This document shows positions 1 to 11,374 of a stretch of DNA of 64,000 nt, piece by piece. Made by a program: the position numbers and the translations under genes. Position 1 is the first letter of the stretch. Each line of letters starts with the position of its first letter. The notes beneath the pieces are model-generated. The model was not told the origin of the DNA. It saw only the letters and a list, made by a program, of their open reading frames with translations, and ran no database searches. Origin of the DNA: Rhinopithecus roxellana (lineage: Eukaryota; Chordata; Mammalia; Primates; Cercopithecidae); assembly GCF_007565055.1 (NCBI RefSeq), contig NC_044557.1, positions 75,588,595-75,652,594 on the forward strand, written 5' to 3'.

Positions 1-545
1 AAGTACCTTGGCCCTTTAATAAGCTACTGCATGTAAGATGTAGTGGAAAGAGGGTAGTATTGCATGCACAGAATATCTTGCATGGTACTCAGCTAGGTTC
101 TGGGCCAAAGGGAATATCTTGCAGTTGGATGAACTTCAGGCTTTTGTTCACATAACTATTTTCCTAAATTTTGGTTGTGCTTGGTCCACACTCAAAATTC
201 CAAGTGATCATTGTTTCCTGTTCTTTTTTTTTTTTTCCAGTGGAGACAAATTCTACAGATTTGGGGTAGTTCTTTTCTTCTCTCTCTCTCTCTATTTCAT
301 TTGTTAGAATTCTAATTTCTTGGGATGCTTCCCTCAGATCTTCCTTTTTCATTCCCAAATGCCTTGGTTGTGTCCCAAAACAATGAATGCTAACTGATCC
401 TTGTTCTTCTAATTTCTATATAAAAATATTCTTTCTCTCTTACTAGTATGATTGCCTCTTTTTAGGAGAAAAGTCACTTATAAGGGGGACAGAAGTTGCT
501 AAGATTAATATTCAAACTACAAAAAGTAGTTGTGGGGTCCAGTGA
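1..545. other. Unassigned AT-rich DNA
   Basis: No gene or confidently recognised repeat. A T-run sits at about 224-237 and a short CT run at about 278-292. The minus-strand 64-codon frame at 164-358 is lysine/glutamate rich and could be a decayed L1 ORF1 coiled-coil scrap, but I could not match it to a defined ORF1 segment. Confidence 0.4.
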
Positions 546-560
546 ATGAATGTTGCCAAA

Positions 561-775
561 TGCATGTGTGTATATGTATATATGTATATATACACACGTG
601 TATATTCTATATATACACATATATATCATGTATGTATTATATATATGAAGAGATATATGATATATATAAAGAGAGAGACTAGAATGGAGAGACTAGAATG
701 CATACATATATGTATGTATGTGTATATATATGTATGTGTGTGTGCATATATATACACATATATATAACATTACAT
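561..775. repeat. Imperfect TA/TG/TATG microsatellite
   Basis: About 215 bp made almost only of TATG, TGTA, TATA and CACA units, with a short GAGAGA interruption near 669-677. The tracts run in both phases (TATGTATA and TATACACA), so parts can fold back on each other. The short open frames over it are repeat-derived and not coding. Confidence 0.9.
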
Positions 776-3700
776 TACACAGTTATAATTTTAACCATAC
801 TTGTGTGGGACTTGCTTCTAGAAATACTTCTTCACCCAGTTTTTAGATGTGCATTGAAAAGTTTATGTGCTTTAGCACCTCAAAAAGGAAGGATGAAGAT
901 TCTGTAGAATAACTAAAATGTGACATGATCACAGGCAGGAGGCAACTAGCGGAAAACATTTACATTCATAAGGTTGCAAAATTGTAAATGAAGATTTAGT
1001 TCTCATTAATGCTTAGTTAAAATGGAAGTTCTCATCAGAAACTGACAATGCAGCACACAAAATTATAAACATATAATTTGTTATTTTTTGTTTTGATTAG
1101 CATACCTGAAATTAAAAAAATCAGAATCTGTGTTTGTAAAGTACCAACCAGTATGTTTGTTTGTAAATAGCTTAGACATCAAGCAATACATAATAAATAT
1201 CACATAATATGAGGCTGAATTATCTTTCTACTTTCCCCTTAGAAAAGTACATTCTAATTATGATATGAAGACACAATTAGAGATTCCACCAGTAAAGCAC
1301 AGTAAAAAATACTACAGAATAATTCAACCAGTTAACTAATAATAATATTGTCTTGTATTTCTGTATTTTGTGATATCCTTAGAATTTGCAAGCTTTTAAA
1401 CATTTGTAATCCATTATGATTTGTTTGTTCATTCTAAATTAGTATTGTGTTCATATATAATTTTATTTTCAATATTTTTGTGTTCTGTATTATTTTTAAA
1501 AGATTTGTAATACATGACTCCACCCTGACTATACATCAAAAGCCTACACAGAAATGGAAGAGCATTAGGAAATGGTCTTTGAAAGCTGGTGCAAAGCCAG
1601 ATTCTGGTGGAATTTTAGGCAATAGGAAGAATTGAAATTGTATGTTTACTGTATATCAGACTTGTATCAAAAAAAATGTGTTACTCTGGTTCCTGTGTGA
1701 AGAGATTAGAGAAAGGAAGCCGGCATAGAATCAGATATGAGCTGGAAATCAATTTTATTATTCAGGCTTAAACCGATGGTTGCTCAGACCAGAATTTCAT
1801 GGTTAGGCAAAAGATACTGAAAAGCTTAGAGAAAGTGTAAAAACAAGGTGCTATATGCAACAGTAGGTTCTTTTGTGTGTTTTGTTGTTGTCATTGTTCT
1901 TGTTGTTTCTTTGTAATACATTAAATGTTGGTAATACAAAGAAAGAGAAAATGATTTACATCTCATGGGTATTTGTCTCAAGGCTCTGCATAAATGGTTG
2001 CTACACTTACTAATAAAGAAGAAAGAAAACTAAAAGAAATGTGTAGGGCTTGTGCAAGGGTACGTATCAGTATAAACAATAAAAGAAGAAAAAAAAAAAA
2101 AAGAAATGGCCCAAATGGTTTACAGACATAAAAATTCAAAGGCTAAGGTTCACAAGAAATAGGGTGTATTCAATAACATCAAATTTTATTGCAATTTTGA
2201 CATCAGTGAAGACAGAGATGTATTTATTGGCTTTAAAAATCAAGTCACTTTGGTATGAACACATGTAGTACTCTGGAGGGGTTAGAGCCTTTTGCTGGAT
2301 TGGAGTGAGTTGAAGAGTACGATGTGAGGAGGCGGTTCTTTACAAGAAATACTATCAAGAAGTATTTATTGAAGGTGGGGCAGAGAAAAGAGTAAATAGA
2401 GAGTGAAAAGAGTAAATAGAGAGTCTTTATAACAAAATGAATGATGTAGCTATTGTAGCTCATTATTATTAGAATAGAGAAATTAATTTCTCTTGAGAAT
2501 AAAAAGAAATATGAATATTTCATGATTCAGGAGAGAGAACAATAAGAGAATAACACCAGAAAGTTAACTGATGAATTTTGTACTTTGGATTCCTCCAGCA
2601 GCCACCCATGAAAAAATAATTCAAGTGTAAGTAGTTTATTTTGGAGGTACGGAAATACGAGTAGTTCAGTCAAAAAAAAAAACTGGACAGAGAAGACAGC
2701 TAATAAGGTTGTGTTATCAGGTCAGCCAGCACCATAACAAATAGCATAGAATACATATCTGTTACTCCATCTGAGAGACAGGAATTTGGGATAAATTTAT
2801 TCGAGACATTCTCCCAGATTGAATGGCAGGCTCTGATGGCATCCAGTAGCCTTCCCTAGAGAAAGCCCTCAGGCAGAGATAGAGATAGTGGTAGCTGGTC
2901 ATTGTCCAGGACATCAGAATTATGAAAGCCTGAGGGCTATAGATGGAGCATTTATAACATCATATACCTCCAAAACACGTTAAGTTACAAAATTGAGTAT
3001 TATATTAATAAATTCCTGGTTAAAGTATATATTTTTACTTAAGAATGTAAATGTTACATTTTTTATATGTTGTCTCATTTGAACAACTTTTAAATAGTCT
3101 TTACTGTAATGAAAACAAATTCCCTCAGTTGAATGTTTGGACAGAACAGATTGAAGAAGACAAGCATTGGTTATTCATATAAATGGAAAAATAATTTGCC
3201 ACTCATTTTAAATTTTGATATGTAATGACATTTGAAATTTATTAAATCAGTTTTGTCATTTTCCTAATGCAATGCCTGATGTTGAAGCTAACATGACAAA
3301 ACTGGAAGAGACAGGAAATCTTCCTTTGTTCCATTGAAATTAATAACAATAATAATAAACCTTTTAGATAAAATGACTCTAATTGTTCTATGGTCATTAA
3401 TGCTTAAACTGAAGAAATATTTAAGCAAAATTATTTTATAAAATCTAGCTTTAAGGAAAGGAATACACTGATTATATTCACAGTTATAATGGTTTTGCTC
3501 AGCATAAAACAATCAACTAACTCAATTCACAGGAATATAAAAGGTGAAGGCAACAGTTTTAAATATTAATTACATCCACTGAAAAGGTAACAGTGCTTTT
3601 GAACAGTGCTTCTTTAAACTGTTATATCACTGTCCCAGTTGGTGGTTGATGATTCTGACAAACTGTGATGCTAGCTACTTAACAAAGCCCAGAGCTTTCA

Positions 3701-4717
3701 AACTGTTATACAACAGTGATTTTCTGATATGCTTGCTATGAGTATAAGGTTTTATTTCAATAATGTTATCTGGAAACTCTGACACCCCTGTAGTCTTAGA
3801 GAAGAATATGACAGTCACTAGGCCCACTGAGAATCACTTTGTTTAAAATGTTAAATATCAGTGTCTGTTGAAAGAAAATGGGATGACTATTTAGATGGCT
3901 GAAAATTACTAGGAATCTCTTCCATACCTTAAAAAAAAAAACTAAAGAAAACTGCTTTACATTAAGGATAATAACATTTTTACTTAAATCATATTCTATT
4001 TAGATTTCTAGTATGATAGGCGAATGTTTCATGCTGCAGCTATAAGCATTCCTCAAATATTAAGGTTGCAAATTTATTTTTACTTCTTGGCCTTTTTTCA
4101 TCATTTAATATCTTGTTAGATATTATTTACTATTTTGATTAGATAATAAATTATATTCTTCCTCATTAAGCTAACAGTCATGAAGAAACAAGAAACAGTA
4201 CTCTACTGCTTAGAAAAGGGCAAGAATGTAAATGTGGTCTTCATAATATAGCTGTGAGAGAATAGCTGACAACTAAGAGACAATGTGTTAAGTTCAAGGA
4301 CTCATCAAGGAAAACAAATGACCACGAGAAAATGGTGTTGAACAAGTTTTATTGGGTGTCCAACCACTTGGACAGAGTTTCATGAAAGAGGAAGTCATTC
4401 TCAGTAGGTGACTTTCCAAGATGGAAGTGCAGGGCTATCTTACAGAAACAGAAAGGGCAAGGGAATTACCAGGGAACAGAGGAATTAGTGGGAACTTACA
4501 TATTTAGGTAATGTTGCTCAGGGTTGGGAGTCTGAATCAGAGAGCTCGAAGGACAACAGCAGGTTAAGGACTTGCCTAGTTTAGGATGGGTCTTTTCTGT
4601 AGCTAGGGGAGAACTTATACACAGTATGGAAATCAGACAAGCTCTAAATGGCTAAACGTTTGTTGATATTGGCTATTTTTCAAATAATTGGATGTTGAAA
4701 AATTAGAATTTTCTGCC
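776..4717. other. Unassigned AT-rich intergenic DNA
   Basis: No gene found. An A-rich tract is at about 2084-2102. The stretch at roughly 2580-2960 is less AT-rich, and 4320-4650 has the look of a decayed LTR (it contains AACAAGTTTTATTGGG, a minus-strand AATAAAAC polyadenylation-like motif), but I cannot name a family for either. The rest shows no structure I can support. Confidence 0.4.
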
Positions 4718-5081
4718 TGATATGGTTTGGCTCTTTGTTCCCACCCAAATGTCATCTTCAGCTGTAATACCCATGAGGGAGGGACCTGGTGGGAAGTAAT
4801 TGTATACGGGGATGGTTCCTCCATGCTGTTCTCATGAGTGAGTGAGTTCCCACAGGAGCTTATGATTTTAAAAGTGTTTGGCAGTGCCCAATTGCTCTTC
4901 TCTCTCTCTGCTGCTGCTTTGTGAAGAAGGTGCCTGTTTTCCCTTCACCTTCAACCATGATTGTAAGTTACCTGAGGCCTCCACAGCCTTGCAGAATTGT
5001 GAGTCAATTAAAACTGTTTTGTTTATAAATAACTCAGTCTCAGGTAGTATCTTTATAGCTGTGTGAGAACAAACTAATACA
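4718..5081 (+). mobile_element. Solitary MST-type MaLR LTR
   Basis: About 364 bp starting TGATATGGTTTGGCTC and ending ACTAATACA, with the internal landmarks of MST/THE1 LTRs: CCACCCAAATGTCATCTT, GGGACCTGGTGGGA, CCATGATTGTAAGTT, GTGAGTCAATTAAA and CTCAGTCTCAGGTA. A perfect 5-bp target duplication CTGCC flanks it at 4713-4717 and 5082-5086, the length expected for ERVL-MaLR integration. No internal region is attached, so it is a solo LTR produced by LTR-LTR recombination. Subfamily (MSTA/B/C) needs alignment. Confidence 0.92.
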
Positions 5082-5086
5082 CTGCC

Positions 5087-6779
5087 TCAAATTAAACCTT
5101 TGAGCCAATGATCCTAGCTTGTTATGAAGAAGTAAACAACATAGGGGCCAATATAGAGGTGCCATTTTTAGCCCATTTATATATAAATCCATTCTTCTTA
5201 GCTCCAAATCATTTAAGAATCCAAGTTGTATTGTATTTCATAATATCTGAATTTGGAGCCAGTGACATACCATCCTAAAGACAAAGAATCCTACAAGGGG
5301 CCACAGCAAGATTTCAAAGCCTCTTCACAGCTAGCCTGCCCTCAGAAAAAGCCAGAAGAGTAGATCAGAAAATAAGATTTTAATTTGCTCGATCTGTTTG
5401 GTTAATAATGTGACATTATTTGGTACATGCCACTTGCTATCCAAAAAACTTGCTGAGTGTTATCTAGCTAAATACAGCAAGATATGTTAGCAAGTGCACA
5501 GACCTCCCATTAAGAAGTCAATAGTTACTTAGGACTATGTGGTTATAGCCCTTAAAATATGAGGAGATTAAGTCCTTGGGCCATTTATTTAATTTGTGTG
5601 GATAATTCCTTGGGTATGATTATTTGTGTTTCTTTTCACTTTTGTGTAATGTCTTGCACATATGTTGTCATCACCGCCTCAAAAATTATTGTCCCTAGGG
5701 TGGTTAGTACAAAGGGACAATTAGGAAAGACTTTTTTTTATGACATTAGAGAGTTGCAGCCAGTATGATTTTGAGGACAAGTATTTGGAGAGGGGTTTCT
5801 ACTTGAAAAAAATCAACTGGAATTTTCAGTCTAACCAAGGAATTTTGACCAAACACAATGAATATAGGATATGTTGCCAAAGGTCAGACGAGGGGAAGCT
5901 TACAATAGGGGAAGCCATTTGACTTTCATACGGGTCAACCAATCTCTCTGCTGTTTGTATTCTCTGCATTCCTATGAAGATAAATTTTTATGGTTTAGTG
6001 CTATTGTAAGTCATGCTAATAGTGGAACATAATAATACAGTCAAAGAAATTTGGTTGTTATCTGCCTTGCATACAGAACCTAGGTCAAATAAATTGGTTA
6101 TAAACTCAGCCCACTATTTCCCATGGATTTATGGGAAATTAGCCTCTGGTTATTGTTCTTGGGTGTCAGTGATTAGGACAAGACGCTTATCTTGATAAGT
6201 GAGATTTACAGGGTGGATTGGCCAGAGGAGAGATATTACACTATGTGTATTAAATTCAGGTTGGAAACGTCCTGTGTCTGTAGTATGCAATATGGAAGCC
6301 ATAGCCACATAAGGCTATTTAAAAATAATTGACATCTTTACTATGTTTATTCTTTCAAATTACGAACATGATATGTCTCACTGTGTAGAAAGATCACTTT
6401 TATTTCTTTCCTCACCACTTTGCAATATTCATGGTAAATTTTTCATTCATGGTTTGTTTTGTTTTGTGTTACACAAAATATTTTATTTTCTTTTTAAGAA
6501 GTATAAATAACATTGTGTTTCCATCTGAGATTTGGTTTCCACTTGTTAGTTGCCAGTGTGCAGACATTTTAGTGATTTTTATAAGTTGATTGTTTAACTT
6601 GTGTGATTGCTGAACTTATTCATTAGTACAGAAGAATTATTTATAAATTTGCTGAAATTTTCAATGCAGAAAATTATGTTGTGCGCAAAAAAAAAAAAAA
6701 ATTGTGGTTGTATTTTTCACTTCCAATATATGTGCCTTTCAAAATGTCTTTTGTTCTTTTCCAGTGACTAGAAGTTTCA
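5087..6779. other. Unassigned DNA between LTR and old L1
   Basis: No gene. The frames at 5559-5768, 5740-5922 and 6013-6195 are 60-69 codons with no recognisable domain. A roughly 45-bp stretch at 6283-6330 (GGAAGCCATAGCCACATAAGG) resembles a fragment of a hAT-type MER element but is too short to call. An A14 run lies at about 6688-6701. Confidence 0.35.
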
Positions 6780-7400
6780 GAACTATTTTGAATAGGAGCT
6801 AACATGCTTGCCTTGATCTTGAACTTAGGGGGAAAGCATTAGGTCTCTCAATGGTAAGTAAGCTATAAACAACAGGTATATTTAGATGCTGCCTATCAAG
6901 TTTATATGGTTTCTCTCTATTTTCAGTTAATTGAGGGTTTTGTTTATTGGATTTTGTGAAATGCTATTTTTTAGCCAATTGATATAATCTTATAATTTTT
7001 CTGTCTTAGCTTATTGCTAGAGTGTATTATATTCATTGGTTTTCTAATGTTGAAATAACCTTGCATACCCGCAATACATTCCAATTGTCATTGCATATAA
7101 ATTATACATTGCTGAATTTGATTTGCTAATATTTTCTTAATGAATTATGCATGGAGGATTGTGAGTGATATTGGTCTGGAGTTTTATTTTTTTAAATGAT
7201 GATTTGCATAGTGTTGGTATTGGGGTAATAACAGGATCATAACCAGAGATGGACAGTATTTCCCTTTATTTTATGTTTTTGAAAAAATATTGTGTAAAGT
7301 TGGTATTAATTTTTTTTAATGCTTGATGAAATTCTCAAGTTAAAACTTTTGGGCCTGGACATTTCTTTGTTTGGGACCTCATTTTGTGAAGAATAATTCT
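6780..7400 (-). mobile_element. Old L1 ORF2 fragment, antisense
   Basis: Read on the minus strand this follows the L1 ORF2 reverse-transcriptase region with many substitutions and indels. Plus-strand landmarks are CTTAGGGGGAAAGCATTAGG, ATACATTGCTGAATTTGATT, GATATTGGTCTGGAGTTTT and GGTATTGGGGTAATAACAGG, in the order expected for antisense ORF2. No reading frame survives. The divergence suggests an L1M-age copy. Confidence 0.8.
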
Positions 7401-8098
7401 GATAGCTATAACGTGTATATTTTCCTCAGGATCACAAAAATGACACTCTAATTTTCTGGCCTTTATCCTACTTTTTATTTTTTTTGAGAAGTCAGCTATC
7501 AAGCTGTCTTTTCTTCTCCAAATATGACTTGTCAGATATTTTAATAATTTGTATTTTTCTAATTACTAATTTACATACTTTCTAAAACCCAAATCATACA
7601 TTCTTATGTCTTATAACTAGTGGTATTTACTGAAAAATATTGGATAGACTAATTAATTAGAACATACTTAGTTTTCCTAGTGAATTTCTATGTTTTGAGA
7701 GAAGAGTCTAAATTAAGATGTATTCCTTTGATTGTATTCTGTCTTCATAATTCCTTTTTTAAAATTGTGAACTTGCGTGTTAAATATATAAGGTTAATTT
7801 TATGATTTTGATATTCAAAATCACACTTAAGTAATTGAGAATTATATATGTAAATGAATATTCATATATCATAACATCTTACATTTGTCATGGCACATTT
7901 ATAACTTTTATTTTTATGTGAGAATTTCTTAGAGAGGTCACCAAGAAAATAGTGTTCAATTGAAAAACAGTTGGTGAGTGGTAAAAAAATAGTAATGAAA
8001 TTTATCACCATATGGATTCAACTTTAGAAATGGTGGCAAAGAAGAACACTTGAGGAGTTTATGTAAGAGTACATCATTGCAATCATTTAGATGTGTGG
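7401..8098. other. Unassigned AT-rich DNA
   Basis: No gene and no repeat I can name. The first 150 bp may continue the adjoining L1 remnant but are too diverged to say. Confidence 0.35.
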
Positions 8099-8099
8099 T

Positions 8100-8140
8100 T
8101 GTGTGCATGTGTGTGCATGCGCACACGTGCACATGCATAT
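8100..8140. repeat. Alternating purine-pyrimidine tract (Z-DNA type)
   Basis: From T8100 through T8140 every base alternates purine and pyrimidine, using GT, GC, CA and AT steps, for 41 bp without a break. It contains the palindromic core GTGTGCATGCGCACAC. Such tracts favour left-handed DNA under negative supercoiling and are usually length-polymorphic. No gene is nearby, so a regulatory role is unsupported. Confidence 0.85.
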
Positions 8141-8880
8141 TTGTAAAAACAACTGAAAATAATGCTGAAATTGAAGTGAAGCCATTATATGTTAAAGGAG
8201 ATAAGGAGTCATAGAACAATTCAGGCAAGAAATAACATGTGATTTTGATTTTATAATTATATATTCAAAGTAAGAGATGTGATGGCTAACTAAGCTGTTC
8301 TTACATATCAACTATTTTTTATGAATATCATTATCATTTTGACATGTGTTAATATACCCTATTTTACAAGAAGAGGTGTTAATCATATTGCTATTGGATT
8401 AATTTTTTACATTATTTAAAATGTTTTTAGTGACTTCCATTCAAACAATATAGATGTATCTCATTTGTCAAAATTGTCCTCAGCATTAATTTCAACGTTT
8501 ACTCATGTAATTTCTGTCAATTTTATGATAAATTTATTTGTAAGTAGTTTTATTTTCTCTTGCTAATACAGTTTAGGTTATTACTTTAAATATAAACTTT
8601 AATATTCTATATATATAATATTATTAATTTTCCTATTTAATTGCATAAGAAATTGTTACCAAATTCGATTATATTTTGTAATAAATTTTTAATTACCCTT
8701 TTTTTTCTAGGCATGAAATGATGTCACATTTCTTTTTCTACATAATTTCTGTTTATATCTGGAAGACTGGAGTTAAAGGAAGTAACTTAAAAATATTTGT
8801 TTGAAGGCATGGACAAGATTTAACGATATTGTCACTATATAAAGGGGAAGCCTGGAATGTACAACTTCTTTTCATTCTAT
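8141..8880. other. Unassigned AT-rich DNA
   Basis: Very AT-rich, with no gene or identifiable repeat. Confidence 0.35.
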
Positions 8881-9076
8881 TTATTGTTATTTTTATTGGT
8901 ACATAATGATTATACGTATTTATGGAAAATCTGTGATATTTCGATACAGACGTACAATATGTAATGATCAAATGAGTATGATTGGAATATACAGACATCA
9001 CTTTAAACATTTATTATTGCTTCGTGTTAGGAACATTACAAGTTGTCTCTTCTGGCTGACTTGAAATTGACAATTA
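8881..9076 (-). mobile_element. L1 3'UTR fragment, antisense
   Basis: The plus strand reads TTTTTATTGGTACATAATGA, GTACAATATGTAATGATCAA and CTTTAAACATTTATTATTGC, the reverse complement of an L1MA/L1PB-age 3'UTR. It abuts L1 ORF2 sequence of the opposite orientation at about 9082, so this is one piece of a rearranged L1 cluster. Confidence 0.8.
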
Positions 9077-9081
9077 AAAAA

Positions 9082-9420
9082 AAATCTAGCAAACTGAATC
9101 CAGCATCACACAGAAAATATCATTTAGCATGATCAAGTGGGATTCATCGTATGTATGCAATAATAATTTAGCATATGAAAATCAGTAAATGTGGTACATC
9201 GTGTCAACAGAAGCAAGGACAAAAACACAAAATTATTTAAATAGATGTTGAAAAAACACTTGACAAATTAATATTGTTAAAATGTACATACTATCCAAAG
9301 TGATACACAGATTCAATGCAATGTCTCTCAAAACAGCAATGACATTTTCATAGTAATAGAAAAAAAAGTATAAAATTTGTATAATACTGCAAAAGACTAC
9401 AACTAGATAAAGCAATTCTG
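9082..9420 (+). mobile_element. L1 ORF2 fragment, sense
   Basis: Begins at AAATCTAGCAAACTGAATCC, a standard point in the ORF2 reverse-transcriptase region, and passes through GATCAAGTGGGATTCATC and AGATTCAATGCAATGTCTC. A gap of several hundred bases relative to full ORF2 lies near 9280. It stops sharply at about 9420, where antisense ORF2 sequence begins. Confidence 0.85.
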
Positions 9421-9846
9421 GCCTTGTAGAATAACTTTGGAAATACTCCATCTTCTTCTTTTTTTGAGTAGAATTGGTGTTAATTCTTCTCTAAATGTTC
9501 AGTAGAATTCAGAAGTAAATTTATCAGGTCCTAAACTTTGTTGATGCCAGAATTTTCATTACTGCTTTGATCTTGTTACTCATTATTGAAGAATTAAATA
9601 AAAATCTGCAGTTTTTATACTTCTTCATGGTATAATCTTGGAAAGCTATATGTGTTCAGAAATTTATACACTTCTAGATTTTCCAATTTGTGGGCATATA
9701 ATTTATAGTAGTGTCTAATGATTCTTTGTATTTCTGTGGTATCAGTTGTTCCCCTTTCTTTGCTGATTTTATTTATTTTGGTCTTCTCTCTTTCTCTCCA
9801 GTTAATCTAGCTAAAATTTGTTAATTTTGTTCATCTTTTCCAAAGA
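9421..9846 (-). mobile_element. L1 ORF2 fragment, antisense
   Basis: The plus strand reads antisense ORF2: GAATTGGTGTTAATTCTTCT, GTAGAATTCAGAAGTAAATT, TTCTGTGGTATCAGTTGTTC and TTTTATTTATTTTGGTCTTC. The boundary with the sense piece at about 9420 is head-to-head, as expected from a twin-priming inversion or a later rearrangement. Confidence 0.85.
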
Positions 9847-10028
9847 GAAAAATTATATGGGAACTAAAAAAAGCTGATCTCATTAAGGTGTAAAGAAGAA
9901 AAGTTGTTAACAGAGGTGGGGAAGGAAAGGGAGAAAAAGGAATGAGAGAGGTTAGTTAATGGGTATCAGAATAGAGTGACATCAAAGGAATAAAGTGTTT
10001 AATAGCACAGTAGGGTGACCATAGTTAA
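9847..10028 (+). mobile_element. L1 3'UTR fragment, sense
   Basis: Carries GGTTAGTTAATGGGTATCAG and TAATAGCACAGTAGGGTGAC, typical of an L1MA-age 3'UTR. In a collinear L1 this would follow ORF2, but here it lies between two ORF2 pieces, so order as well as orientation is scrambled. Confidence 0.75.
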
Positions 10029-10922
10029 AAAGAGCAAAAAGAACCAAACTGGAAAAATCACAGTACTTGACTTCAAAATATACTACAAAGCTATAGTAAC
10101 CAAAACAGCATAGTACTGACATAAAACAGAAACTTATATCAATGGATCAAAATTGAGAACCCGGAGATAAAATCTATACATTGACAGCCAACTTATTTTC
10201 AACAAAACCAGCAAGAACATACATTGGTGAAAAGGACAGTCTCTTTAATAAATGGTGCTGGTAAAACTGTATATCCATATGAAGAAGAAAAGTGCATTCC
10301 TATTTCTTGTCATATGCAAAAATAAATTCATAACAAATTAAAAACTTAAATGTATGGCCTGAAACTATGAAACTACTAGGAGAAAACTTTGGGGAAATGC
10401 TTCAGAGCATTGATCTGTGCAAATAATTTTTTTACTAAGACCTCCCAAAGCACAGTGAACAAAAGCAAAAATAAACAAATGGGATTAAATTAAGCTAAAA
10501 ACTTCCACATAGCAAAGGAAACATTCCACAGAGTGAAGAAACAACTTGTAGAACAAGAGAAAATATTAGCAAGGTATGCATCCAAAGAGGGATTGGTAAG
10601 CAGAATATATAAAAAATTCCAACAACTCAATGGTTAAATAACTGATAACCTGATTAAAAACAGACAAAAGATTTGAATAGACATTTCTCAGAAGAAGACA
10701 TAAAATTGATGAACAGGTATATGAAAAAAGTTCTCAGCATCACAAATCATCAGGGAAACACAAACCAAAACCACAATAAAATATCATCTTACCCCAGTTA
10801 AAATGGCTATCAAAAAGACAAAAATAACAGTTACTGCCAGGGATGTAAAGAAAAATGTACACTCATATACTGCTGGTGAGAATGTAAATTACCACAGCCA
10901 CTATGGAAAACAATATGAAAGC
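10029..10922 (+). mobile_element. L1 ORF2 3' half, sense
   Basis: About 890 bp collinear with the C-terminal half of ORF2. Landmarks in order are CTATAGTAACCAAAACAGCA, TAATAAATGGTGCTGGTAAA, ACATTTCTCAGAAGAAGACA, AATCATCAGGGAAACACAAA and ACTGCTGGTGAGAATGTAAA. The frame is broken by many stops. It ends abruptly within ORF2 without a poly(A) tail, shortly before an MST LTR. Confidence 0.9.
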
Positions 10923-11004
10923 ACTGTAAAAGACAAAATGCATACGTTTTGAGAGAGAGAAAAAGACTAAAAGTTACACAGAGCATCCTTTGGAACTTAG
11001 AAGG

Positions 11005-11374
11005 TGTATTAGTCTGCTGTCACTCTGCTAATAAATACATACCCAAGACTGGGTAATTTATAAAGGAAAGACCTCTAATTCACTCACAGTTCAACATATC
11101 TGGAGAGGCCTCAGGAAACTTACAATCATGGCAGAAGATGAAGTGAACATGTTCTTCACACGGCGGCAGCAAGGAGGAGTGCCGAGTGAAAGGGGGAAAT
11201 TCCCTTAAAACCATCAGATTTCATGAAAACTCATTCACCATCATAAGAACAGGATGAGGGCAACTGTCCCCGTGATTAAATTACATCCCATTGGGACCCT
11301 CCCGTGACACGTGGAGATTATGGGAACTACAAATCAAGATGAGATCTGGGTGGGGATACAGACAAACCATATCA
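11005..11374 (-). mobile_element. Solitary MST-type MaLR LTR, antisense
   Basis: Begins TGTATTAGTCTGCTGTCACT and ends CAAACCATATCA, the reverse complement of an MST LTR, with AGACTGGGTAATTTATAAAG and CTACAAATCAAGATGAGATC inside. Flanking 5-mers GAAGG (11000-11004) and GATGG (11375-11379) fit a 5-bp target duplication with one change. No internal sequence is attached. Confidence 0.92.

Noticed and set aside
561..775. CRISPR-like or structured array
   Set aside because: Plain TA/TG microsatellite without repeat-spacer organisation; the genome is also clearly primate.
6283..6330. hAT-type MER fragment
   Set aside because: Only about 45 bp of similarity to a remembered element; not enough to annotate.
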